Shown here: piece after piece, positions 6,732 to 17,874 of the stretch | Layout: every line of letters starts with the position of its first letter | Position numbering within the stretch: position 1 is the first letter of the stretch | Assembly: GCA_942491385.1 (NCBI GenBank) | Contig: CALOAF010000005.1 | Location: 558,001 to 622,000, forward strand | DNA length: 64,000 nucleotides | Reading direction: 5' to 3' | Source: UBA6170 sp942491385 | GTDB lineage: Bacteria > Chloroflexota > Anaerolineae > Anaerolineales > Anaerolineaceae | Program-made: the position numbers and the translations under genes | The notes under the pieces: generated by a model | The model's input: only the letters and a program-made list of their open reading frames with translations | The model's database searches: none | Told to the model about the DNA's origin: nothing

Positions 6732-9497
6732 TTATTTTCTTTTTACTATTTTATAGCCTACACTTTCAAGAATCCACGGCATAGCTAATATAATTACCCG
6801 GTCAAGATTCTTGTATGACTCTGAAAGAACCACTCCTTCTTTTAGACCCATCTTTGGGGTATAACATTTTCCATAAACAAAATCTGCCTTATTACGTTCT
6901 TCTTCATCCCAGGCTACTAATGCATCATGTTGTTTGTGCGACTTGTTCTTAATGGGTGCATAAGACCAACCAGAGTCGATATGATGTCTTACCCAGCGGA
7001 CATGCTCAAGTTTGCTAATTTCCTCAAATTCATCATTGTTTAGGCTATCTGCTTCAACATTTGCTTCAAGTGGTACGATATCAAACCCAATGGCAGCAAG
7101 TTTTTCAGGTATTTTTCTGGCATTATGATAATTTTGGGAGATTTCATCATGCGGCATATCTTCAGGAAAATTTTTCATTTTTTCATAGACTTGCAAAAAT
7201 TCATCTTTGGTGATGGACAGAGGATCACGATCATTGTTTATTGAGAATACAAGTGAATAGATGCAATAAATCCCGATGGCCATTTTACTGACAATACTTT
7301 CGTCAAGGGTTATATCATTAACTAAGTGATAAAACGCTTCTCCTCCATCAATATATTTCGGTGATTGGGAAACTAACTCATAAAACTCCTGACCATCCAC
7401 ATGCAAGTCCATTTGAGATTCTGGTGGTAAATCGGAGCGATGGAACTTGTTTTTCCCATGGAGTTTGCTAGTTTTGAAAATCGTTTCCATAGAACGGGTA
7501 CCGTGTTTGTATTTTGGCACCAGTAGCAAGGCATTCAAAACACCATCATCAATTTGTAAAATACCATCTTTAAAAAAAGCTGTCGATAACCAATTTGAAG
7601 TAAGCTATTAATTAATATAGCTCGTCGAATTATATATTCCGGGTCAGCATTTTTTGCCAGATTTAGAAGAGAGGAATCATCTTCGTTTGCATTGCAATCT
7701 AGTTTTTGTGAAGCCGGCCCAAGAACAGGATTTGGACCCATTACATTGATGAACCCTTTGATACGACTTAAGAAATCCGGCCCTTTCTCAGATACAGACT
7801 TTTGTGTTTTAATTTCAAATTCCTGCATCGAAGAACAAGTTCCACCTGCAAAAACAAAAATGGATTTTCCAATATTATGGGTTAATTGTCCTTCTTGAAA
7901 TTCCCCGTCTTGCATCGGAGCGAGGAAATAACGCAACCAGGCAAGATTTTTACTATCAAATTCATCCCAGAAGACCAAAGGCGTTTTTCCTGACAAAGAT
8001 ATATCTCTTACCGCGTGAAACGCCTGGTATAAATCAGTGGGTTCGTCTTCATTAAATTGGGATAAATTGAATGTTATATCTTTAATTTCCTGATCAGGTA
8101 AATCCAATGCTTTTGCTAATTGTTTTATGCTGAAGGATTTTCCAGAACCAGGCGAACCAAATACTGCAATAGACAAAGGTTGGCTATTATTACTGAGAAG
8201 ATACTCCGTTATCAATGATTTGAGATGGTGAAGAAATTCAATTTCTTTTCGATCGACGGTTAACAAAAATTTGTATTTTGCCGTTGGAATATTCCCATTA
8301 AGTAATGCTTTCATTGGGCTATATATGGCTATTTGTCTAGCTAAGGAATACAAATCCCATTTTGTCATTCCCAATAAGGACCAATCTTTAGATGGTTGTT
8401 TATTTTTACTATTCCTATAAATTTCTGAAAAAAGTGAGAAGTCGAGTTGCACAGGTGTGAATTCAACCGATTTCTTGTTTCCGTACACTTTTTCCAACTC
8501 ATCCTGAATTAAATCCAGCTGCAAGCTTCCTTTTTCTACATTTGCGCCTTGAAGATGAAGGACTCTTCTTAAGAACAAATGCGCTCGGATCGCTCTGAAT
8601 ATAAATTCTGCATCACCTTTGTCTTTATACAAAATTTCTTTTGCTAATAGGGCAAGAAGTAACTCCAGATCACCCGGTAAATATCCTGGGTGTGCTTGCT
8701 CCCAGTAACCTTCTATTCCCATTGAATCAAAAAAGAAATTAATTTTGGGATCAGAATTTTGATTGTTTAGATTGTTCTGAATTAATAAAAATGTCCCTGC
8801 GCAACCGAAAGAAATGATTACATTTTGAATGGATCTTAACGCGTGTAAGGATATATTTTGTTTGAAATATATTTCATTAATAATGTCCTGAATTGTCTGT
8901 TCCCAGGATAGACCTTTACTGATCGAGGTGTTTAATTTTCGCAAATCATCAGCTCGAAAAACAATGACGGCATTATTGTGCAACCCTTTTTGTAATTCCT
9001 CCCATAATGCTCCATTAAATAATGGAGGAAAACTTCGATAAAGAACCCACTTATCGTTAATATCCTTTGATAAATTATCAAGATGATAATTACGGATATT
9101 CATTCCCCAGTCCTGGATGATTAATAGATCAGAATCGGAAAGAGAAGCGTTAAGATTTTCCTTCGGTTGAGATTGGGTAGATTGACCAACATGAACAATT
9201 TCCTGGATACGCCAAGGTTTATACTTGGTATCGCTGAATTGTTTCCAGGTCGAAAAGGCGTGATTTTAATGAATTATCTGTAGGTGTAATCACTTCCATT
9301 TCTTCGGATTTATTACCCGCATGTATAATCCAATCAATGGGTTCACCCTTTGTGTTAAAATAATTTTTTATTACATCTAAGAACATTTTTGTGCTTTGAT
9401 TTCCCCATTTTTCCATGTAGATTTTTTGTTGCATCATAGAAGGGACAATGTTCCAATGCACAACATTATCACTTAAAATAAAAATATTCTTTTGCAT
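6732..9497 (-). pseudogene. RyR-domain AAA ATPase split by two one-base frameshifts
   Basis: Three consecutive minus-strand frames join into one protein of about 920 residues. The first (9497 to about 9260) encodes the N-terminal segment. The second (to about 7570) begins in KPWRIQEIVHVG and DLLIIQDWG upstream of its first ATG. It carries an AAA ATPase core: Walker A FGSPGSGKS, Walker B PLVFWDEFDS, and a sensor-like VFAGGTC. The third (7538-6732) carries NALLLVPKYKHGTRSME and a RyR domain with LEHVRWVRHHIDSGW, HDALVAWDEEERNKAD and YGKCY. One extra base near the T4 run at 9264-9267 and one missing base in the A7 run at 7572-7578 explain both breaks; reading through the latter restores LFFKDGILQIDDGVLNALL. 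RyR domains in bacteria occur in predicted conflict and signalling ATPases. Either a recent pseudogene or two homopolymer errors. Confidence 0.78.
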
Positions 9498-9592
9498 CCT
9501 GTTTCCTTTGTGTAAATGAACGTGGAGAATTAACTGAATAGTTTATCAATAATTATTGTACAGATTTTTTAAAATAAATAAAAGGCGATTGA

Positions 9593-10122
9593 ATGTTGAC
9601 CATTTCCAAAATAAAACAAAAAACAGCCCAGCAATTAAAAATTGCAGTCACAGGGCATCGACATATAACAATCTCAGAAGAGCTCGAAAATTCTATAATT
9701 GCAATTCTAGTAAATTTGATCGATCAATTCGAGGAATCGGATATATATTTGTTATGTCCATTAGCCGAAGGGAGTGATCAACTGGTCGCAAAACTAGCTA
9801 AAAGATTCTCAAGGATAAAACTTGTCGTTCCACTACCTTTACCAATGGATGATTATTTATCGGATTTTGATTCAGAAAATTCAAAACAACAATTTTCTGA
9901 ATTATTAAAAAAATTGCAGATGATGTGATGCAATTAACAGCTGTTCAAGATCATCAATTGGCCTATCATAATTGAGCGGAATACCTTGTGAATGAGTGCG
10001 ATTGTCTTATGGCTATTTGGAATGGAATTTATACGAGTAAAATCGGCGGCTCAGGAGAAGTAGTCAAAATGGCTATTAATGCCAAAAAACCCGTCTATTG
10101 GATTTATGTCAAACCTATTTAG
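9593..10122 (+). pseudogene. SLOG-like nucleotide-sensor protein, broken by a frameshift and a stop
   Basis: Divergent from the RyR ATPase gene, with 95 nt between starts. The open part (9593-9928) has KIAVTGHRHI, LLCPLAEGSDQLVAKLA and VVPLPLPMDDY, the pattern of Rossmannoid SLOG-family proteins that bind nucleotides or related ligands. An A7 run (9907-9913) lacks one A. Restoring it gives ADDVMQLTAVQDHQLAYHN, then a TGA, then AEYLVNECDCLMAIWNG and the terminal GGSGEVVKMA characteristic of the family, ending at TAG 10122. So there are at least two lesions in about 175 codons. ATG 9593 has AAGG 7 nt upstream. The partnership with the RyR ATPase is inferred from the shared promoter region. Confidence 0.7.
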
Positions 10123-10307
10123 TAAAAAGTGCCTCAAAGAAAATTGATAAATCAATTCTTAATCTAAAGATTCCTCAAAAAACTTTGATTGGAAATAAAT
10201 GATGGGTTGTTTACCAGACATTTTAACAATTTTAAACACGGCATTATCACGCCTAGAAAATGTTTTGCTGATTTTTTTACGTTAGCCCGATTAATTTAAG
10301 CTAACGC

Positions 10308-12020
10308 TTAACTGGTTGCAGCCTTTAGAGATTCAGCAAGCTGCTTTGCTTTTTGATCATAATTTGATGTAAGATCCCAAATTTGGTAAATTTTAAGGTA
10401 AAAAGGTACTGAACATTCTTGCGCAACCACTGGAAAAATGGGTCTTTTACTACTCGCAAAGTGGTTCCATTCAGCCTGTACCTCATTACTTTCCAAAGCG
10501 CCTGGTGATAAGACAATCAGCATAACACAGCTGGTCGATAAGGCATCTTCTATCGCCGCACGCCAACCCTGTAAGTTTGCCTTGAGGTGTCCAGAAATAT
10601 TGTCCACATCACGCCATGTTTTCACTCCATAGCGATTAAGATCAGCAACCAATCGATCCACAAATACCACATCATTTCTGCTATAACAAATAAAAACATG
10701 CCTGTCACAGTTACTTTGGGTATCACTTCGTTCAACATCTGGTTTATTACTGATTACGCCCATTGGAGCAACCACTCTGGTAATACTGCTGAGTATTGCC
10801 CAGTATTTTTCTTTAAATTTCGGCAACACCATGCGAATAGACTCAATTCTCCCCCGCGCATCATTAGAAATCCATTCTTCTAAGATTGATATCGATTCCT
10901 CCTCGTCAGGTGATGCAAAAACCTCTTGAGTAATCCACCTTTCAAAACTGGGTGAAAGCAGTTGAAAATTGCCTTCAGATTTGTTTTCAAATATCAAGCC
11001 ACGCTTGATCAACTCAGGAATTTCAAGATGAGCACGGCTATGAATAGCTGCCAAATTATCCAAATTCACGAGTTTTTTTTCTGGACCATTTTGCTTTTGA
11101 AGTGAAATCAGTGAAAGAAGGATGATTTGCTCACTCTCATTGGTGTGCGTCCACATATATTGGTAATGAGGATCGGATTGGGTATCAAAATGGTGACGGA
11201 TCACATCTCTGCAAAAGCGCATTTCGCCTGACAATTCATTGTGTTCTTACCTTCAAACATATAATTGGCTGCCATCTGGGTGAAGAACGGATATCCTCCA
11301 CCCAGCTTAACACAATTTCATTTTCCTGCTCTGTGAATGTAATGCCAGTATCACTGAGATACCCATCCAAAAGTTGCTCAACATCGTTGGCTGAAAGGGA
11401 CGCAGCACAATATTCGCAAAAATATTAAAAAATGGCGAGCCTTTTCACTCATCCGAGTGACACAGGTCCACCAATTCACGTCGGGTAGCAGTGATTAATG
11501 GCAGGTTGTGATGAATTGCCAGGGTGCGTAAACCGCCAAAAAAATCGGATCCAAAATTGGTGTTCTGGGTCACATATTCAAATTCATCCAGCAACAGGAC
11601 CATGGTCAAACCACTGTCTGCAATGGTGGCGAATAGGTCTTCCAGATCGAACAAATCAAAGGATTGTTGCGCGCGTAAGGTTTTTATTTCCGGCATGATC
11701 TCCTGGTTACAAATGGCGCGTTCCATCTTCTGCAAGATGCGTTGCCAGAAGCGTTCCGGGGTAATATCCGTCAGACCCTGAAAATCCATATAAATGATGC
11801 AGAATTCTTCCGATGAAAGACCAAGTTTCTCTGCTACTGATTTATCATCCAGATGTTTAAGCAATGAGGTTTTGCCAATCCGGCGTTCGCCTACAATGGA
11901 GGTGCTTTCATGCGCGCTCGAGCGCAAGCGGTTGACGATCTGGCGTAGTTCTTCTGTGCGGCCGAAGAAACGCTCTGCGGAGCGGATAGGGTTGCCGTAT
12001 GTAAAAGGATTACTTGTCAT
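10308..12020 (-). pseudogene. STAND-type ATPase with C-terminal TIR domain, broken
   Basis: Reads as one former gene of about 570 codons. The N-terminus (11445-12020) has NPFTYGNPI, FFGRTEEL, Walker A GERRIGKTSLL and Walker B MVLLLDEFEYV. A TGA at 11445-11447 ends this frame, but matching sequence continues: KGSPFFNIFANIVLR, then after a frameshift ANDVEQLLDGYLSDTGI, then after another GGYPFFTQMAANYM. A third shift leads to the 308-residue C-terminal part (10308-11234), which ends with a TIR domain (HVFICYSRNDVVFVDRL ... VLSPGALES ... AEWNHF). So there are at least four lesions within about 210 bp. Proteins of this design act as immune-like receptors in which ATPase oligomerisation activates the TIR. 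This copy is very likely dead. Confidence 0.8.
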
Positions 12021-12139
12021 GGTTGTATCTCCACCCCTTCCAGATTCCAGAATTTGATATTATCAAATTTTGAATTTCACAACTACCATCGTTTATTGAT
12101 TAAAAAAAAATTATTGGATTTATCATTATTATAATTCCC

Positions 12140-15100
12140 TCAAAGAGAAACGGGTTGATTATTGATCATCATCAAGATATTGTCACCAAAAACACTTAAT
12201 AATATTAGTTGAGTATCATTTGTTGAAACGCTGCCTGAACCAAGGATAGAATATTGATTGTTTTCAATTTTATTTGCCAAAATTTCCCAATGGCCATCAC
12301 TGATTAACCTAAGTTCGTAATAAGAATTGTTAACCTCTGAGTAAAGGAATCTAAATCCAAAAAATTCATTATCGAGTTGAGTGGATTTTTGAACAATTTC
12401 ATATTCAAATAAAATTATGAATTGTTCTGCATTCAAGAAACCATTGACTGGAAATAAGTACAAATTAGGGTAATCCATTACTAGATTTAACTTTTCATTA
12501 TCAATGTAATCCCTTATTGGAACTGTACCCTCCGTTTTCTGAATATCTTCCCCATATCTGATTTCTATGGTTGAATAAATCATCTACAAATGTAGGAGGA
12601 TTCTCATTATTATCGGATTGACGATTTGCATTTGTTCTTCCATCACAGGTTCTGTCCACTTCATAAATCTCCACCCCATCCAGATTCCAGAATATTGGAA
12701 ATTATCAAATATCAGCAGGTGCCTTCAGCCCTCAAAATCAAAGATTGAATCTAAGAATGTGCCTTCTGTAGACAGAGTCCTTCCTCTGTCGTAGACTAAT
12801 GACTCTTTTCCATCATATAAAACAGCTAATTTATCTTCATCAACAATGATCATATAAAAATTGTTGGAGGTTGGGGAAATGCCAGGATAAGCCCCTATTC
12901 GACAATAGAATCGCCTTACTAGATTATTTTGTTTGTGCCGTAACCCCCATGTCCATCACCAAATTCCAATTCATCTGAATATGGAATCATTGACCTCATC
13001 TTCTCTAAATCTGAAACCCCAACCAATTTGATCACACCTATTCTCTGAATCAATCTCCAAAACAAAAATTCAGCATCAAACATCTCCGTTTGTACGAGGA
13101 AACTCTAGCATCAAATGCCTATCCATCGTGATTCAATCAATTTTTCATTCACCACAAATGAAGATAACCCAAAGGTTCTTCCCTGTCTTCAAATTGAATA
13201 TTCCCCCATTCCTCTTTTGGCGTTGAGAAGTCATCTTCAAAGGTGGGCGAAGTATCGCTGATATATCGTAGAATGGGTTGATAAAATTCTTCTTGTGCGA
13301 ATGATTCAGGGGGAAGGGGTGGTTCAAACTCGAGCCCCTCCAGATTCCAGATCTTATAGTTATCAAATGCGCAGGTTGCTCCCCATTCAGCATGCAACGA
13401 CTGTCGGTTGTAAACTGTGCTTCCAAATGGATCTATATAACTATAGATTAATTTATTGTTGACAAAGACACTGATTAAATCTTCAATACCAATGACTAAT
13501 ACCTGATTAGGACGATCAGAATAAATCTCATGATTACCCTCAGCATAACGAGGATATTGATTCGGGTGCTCGTAATGTTCATTCGAAGTAGTCCCATCAA
13601 CATGATGACCTACTGCAAACGCTCTATTAATCTCTTCGTTATTAACACCAAAGAAACACGTTCCGTCAGTGCCAGGTTCTTCAATTAGGTATTCATATTG
13701 AACTGCAAATTTATCTGAAACCAGGTCCGATATTTCCTGTGCAATATTGTCCCATTCTGAATCTATGATTATCCTTCCATTTTCCAGATAAATCTGTTCA
13801 CTAGGATCACCAAATTCCCAGACATCGAAACTTGATTCATAATCAGGCGGCTCTGTCTGAATAAAGTCCCTTGCTGCGCGCATGGCTGAATTGGGTGAAG
13901 GTGGATTAGAAAATTCACTGGTTATATCATTGGATGAAATAGCAACTGCTGTCAGGTTTGGACCAGCCAAGGCTTCACCTTTATCAAAAACAAAATTGCC
14001 AAAATCATCCGCTTTGACCGAACCTTCAAATATTTCACCTTCATTCTGGTAGGTGCTGAATATTTCAACCTCACAACCAGAACACGTCTGGCCTGATACT
14101 ACTCCTTCTTCTAGGTCATGATAAATAATAGCTGGCGGTTCGACCTCACCATCATTTTCAAGATAATTAATTCCCTTTCCACCATTTTCAAAAATCGAAT
14201 TTTCTGTAATTAAAGCGTTAAGCATTCCAGACATAAGCTCAATTCCTGGCCCATCTCCCCCAGTGCCATTATAAGCAATGATATTATCGGGGCCGATCGT
14301 GTTCGGAACTGGATATATTCTCTCGTTTTTTTCTATACTGATACCAGGACCACCGTTGCCCATTGGCGTAAATCCATCCAAATCGGTTCCAATCAGGTTG
14401 CCAGTTATAATATTTCCTCCACCAGTGGATAATAGTTGTATCCCCACCCCATTATTGCTGATTAAATTGCCTTGCCCAACTGGCCCTATCCCCTGATTAC
14501 GGTCACCTCCAATCTGGTTGTATGACCCCCCTTCGACATAAACTGTCAGATTATTGCGAAAGTTGACAATCAGCAACCCCATAATCTTGTTGTAGTCAGA
14601 ACTAATAATCAACCCAAAAATTTTATCATCTTCAATATTACTGCCATCGATAATCACCCCTGCATTGCTGGCATCCAGTGTTATGTTGCCTTGGGTAATC
14701 CTCGGTAATTCTGATTCCAAAAATATTCTACTCGGATTATCTGGAGGAAAGAAAATCGGGTTAAAAATGATTGTGTCATATTTTTGAGCATTCATTAACG
14801 TATACCGTAATGATGCAACCCCATTATCATTCGTGTTATTAACAGTTAGAACCCTTCCTGCTGGCGTGGGAGAAGCGGATATCGTTGGCGTTGAACTCAC
14901 TTCTGCAATCCCTCTTGGTTCTTCTGTTGGATTCATCCATGTTTTTATCTGTGGCAACAAAATAATCACCACCACCGCTATAACCAAACAACCAGCACCA
15001 GCATAGACCCAGGGCGTTTTCCAGATCGGTTTTTTCTGCTTGTTGGCTTCCACCGCTTCCACCAGCAAACGCGAGCTGGCTTTGTAGGTCGGGTCTTTGG

Positions 15101-17603
15101 CGATAATTCCCTGCAGCAGATTAATCGCCCGGTTGTATTGGCGTTTGCGGATGTGCGCCTGGGCGGTTTCATAATCTTTCAACAAGGCAGCTTTTTGCTT
15201 TGCCTGTTCAATCAGGTTTTTCGACCTGCTCACCATCCTCCGGCTTCTCCGCCAGGTATGCCTGCCAGTGTTGGATGGCATCCTCCCACTTTTCAGCTTT
15301 GCTGGCACTCATTGCTTTATTCTTCAGGCTTACCAATCTGGATTTTCGTTGTTCGACCCTGAGGGTCTCCAACTCATTCTTTACATCGTAGTCATCCGGG
15401 GATACTTTTAAGTATTCCTCACCCGCAGCAAGCGCGTCATCCCAATTTTGTTCTTTTTTAGCCTGATCTATTTTCAATCGTAAGGAGTTAATGTGTTGCT
15501 TGCTTTTTGCATCTCTGGTCTTCTGCAGCGCTTTCATCAAGCGCTCATTTTGCGGATCAAGCTTCAAGCAGCTTCTCTGGCAGCAATCGCAGCTTCCCAA
15601 TTACCAGACAGTTTCTGCCTGATCCGCCTGGGATTGGTGCAATCGTAATTGGGCGTTGGCCTGGTCACTCTGAATGGATGCTAGCCAATCCTTCAATGAA
15701 GAATCTTCTGGCGCAAGCAGGTTGCTGTCTGAATGGCACTGATTGCTTTGGGATAATTCCCCTTCGCGATCGCCTGTTCTGCTTCCTTTTTATACGATTT
15801 GATTTTCTCCTGACGGGGTGCATCCTTTATTTCAAGTAAACGCTTTTGTAAATCGGGATTCTCTGGGTCGATATTGATAGCTTCTTCGACCATGCTGGCG
15901 GCTTCATCCCAGCGTTGGCGTGCCAGGGATTTCTCGGCTTTGTCCAACCAGACTTTGACCTGTGTAGCTTTTTTATCAGCGATAATTTTTTCATAGCGCT
16001 TTCTGATCGCCTGATCATCAGGAGCCAATTCTCATTGCCTGTTTGAATTTTTCCAAAGCTTGTTCTTCCTAGACCATTTTGAATAACGTTTCTGCTTTTT
16101 GAACATACATCTCAGAAAATAGCTTTGTAGCTTCAGCGTGTGATGGAGCAATCATCAAAATGGAACGAATTGCCTTTTCTGCTTCAACTTCATCCCCTTT
16201 CTTTATAGCTTTTTTAGTCAATGGTCCATTTGTGCCTGACTAAAACCCTGTTTGGCAGCAATATTTTCCTCATCGATCAGCTAAAATCTTCTTGAAAATA
16301 TCTACTGCATTCTCAAATGATTTTTCTGAGCAATGTATCGCAGCGATGTTTTTCAACGCTCTGATATTATTGGATTGTACTGCAAGAGCCTGCTCATAAC
16401 TTTGTATCGCTTGCTGGTTTTCCCCGCGTTCCCGGTATTCATCCCCAATCTCAAGATAGCGATCCACGATCGGATTGGTCTGTACCAATTCCTCGCGCAC
16501 CCTGTCCATTGGGCGATTGGTCTGCAACCACAGCTTCAACAATTGAATAACAAAACCATTATCGGCATCCAGAACATCTTTATCTCGTAAATGCAGAATA
16601 GCTGAATTGAGGTCAGAATCACTGGAGCGTAATCCCTGCCCTTTCAGAATTTGATGCACCCGTTTTCAGCGGAGCACCTTCCTCCACAGCCATAGCTGCC
16701 AGAATCCATTTCTCGAGATCGGATGCTTCATCCCAAACGAATTTTAGATTGACCGTCCCACGTTCGATTACATCCCCAAGAATATCATCCACGTCGTCTG
16801 CAGTAATGGTACGCTCACCTGTTTTCTGGCAGCGCGAAAAAAGTTCATGACACATCAGCTGGGTGAAATAAGGATGACCGGAGGTGATCTCAGTGATGCG
16901 CTGAATGGCTTTGGGCTGGTAGGTAATCACATCTTCTACTGGTTTAGTGATCAGGCGCACACAATCATCTTTGGTCAGGAAGCTGACCTTGCGATACAGC
17001 GCTGATTTAAAGAAATCAGTGTAGGATGCCTGCATATTTTCCAGCTTGTTGCCGGAAGAACCAATCGAGAAGATGAAATTCAACCCCTCGACCTCCATCA
17101 AGCGCCTGAGGTAGGCAATTAAGGGTCGCGCCAGGCTATCCTGAATATCCGAAGCGGTCGAGGGTATCAAACTCATCAAAGGTGAGTAAGAGAACTTTTT
17201 CCCCGATTAATACTCGTAAGGAGGGTAAAAAATCATTGATGAATGCTTCTGGATCTGCAAAAGCACTGCGCTCAATTTTTGGCAAATCCAGATCGCATTC
17301 TTTTTTGAGCGTACGACTGATTTCGCTCGCCATCCACCACAAGAAAGCGATCCAGGGTGGTATTGGTGCGCCCCTGCAGGTCAAAGAAAACCTGGATGTA
17401 ATGTCGGTGGGAAGATGCCGTGGAATTTGTTTGAGAACTGATGTTTTTCCCACCCGGCGTTGCCCATGTAAAACCAGAATATGATTGACAAATTTCCCCG
17501 TCAGACTGCGCTCAATCCAGCCAAATATATCCTCGCGACCAAAAAACATACTGGTCTCGACCACCGGCGCACCAGCGATATAGGGATTGAGAATTTCGTT
17601 CAT
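12140..17603 (-). pseudogene. Giant STAND ATPase-TPR-TM-beta-helix protein, multiply frameshifted
   Basis: A former gene of about 1800 codons, starting at ATG 17603. Order: an AAA/STAND domain (NPYIAGAPV, Walker A GQRRVGKTS, Walker B LLTFDEFDTLD) reaching VIERGTVNLKFVWDEAS; a TPR-rich middle (for example GENQQAIQSYEQALAVQSNN and AEKWEDAIQHWQAYL); one TM helix (AGAGCLVIAVVVIILLP, near 14970); a right-handed beta-helix (NLISNNGVGIQLL, NIITGNLIGTDLDGF) like NosD proteins; then two or three tandem jelly-roll-like repeats (DFSTPKEEWG, YDGKESLVYD, GFRFLYSEVNNSYYEL). Breaks: a compensated pair near 17411 and 17340, shifts near 17157, 16661, 16270, 16225, a TAG near 16067, shifts near 16030, 15720, 15600 and 15222, and several between 12600 and 13148. 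The longest intact piece is about 13149-15220. No function remains likely. Confidence 0.78.
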
Positions 17604-17801
17604 GGAAAGGCCTTTGTGTTCTACTAGTGTCTACCGATAATAAATTCATTCTAGCATAGCTTCAAAAAATAATTCAAAATTATGTTATGCGATTCTTGTT
17701 TCCAATACCATCGAACAAACTTACGGAAAAAAGAGAGAAAAACCATTTTTGGATACAAATAACAGGATTCAAACCTGAGAAATACTAATTTTCTCTTCTG
17801 A

Positions 17802-17830
17802 TTGACTCTCCCCTTCATTTTCTGTATACT
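17802..17830 (+). promoter_or_regulatory. Predicted sigma-70 promoter of the glycyl radical enzyme operon
   Basis: TTGACT (17802-17807) and TATACT (17825-17830) are spaced by exactly 17 bp. Transcription would begin near 17837, just ahead of an inverted repeat and the regulator gene. Confidence 0.75.
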
Positions 17831-17840
17831 TTCATTAGTG

Positions 17841-17858
17841 GCTGGTGGTTTTACCAGC
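17841..17858. promoter_or_regulatory. Inverted repeat, probable operator of the FadR-type regulator
   Basis: GCTGGT and ACCAGC arms with a 6-nt spacer, placed immediately downstream of the predicted transcription start and upstream of the ribosome binding site. The TGGT...ACCA outline resembles sites of the FadR subfamily of GntR regulators. Autorepression is the natural reading, but this is inferred. Confidence 0.55.
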
Positions 17859-17874
17859 AACGTAGGAGATCCCT

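Noticed and set aside
13145..13426. 93-residue ORF at the end of the giant pseudogene
   Set aside because: Out-of-frame reading of the beta-rich repeat region; the 719-codon frame explains the sequence.
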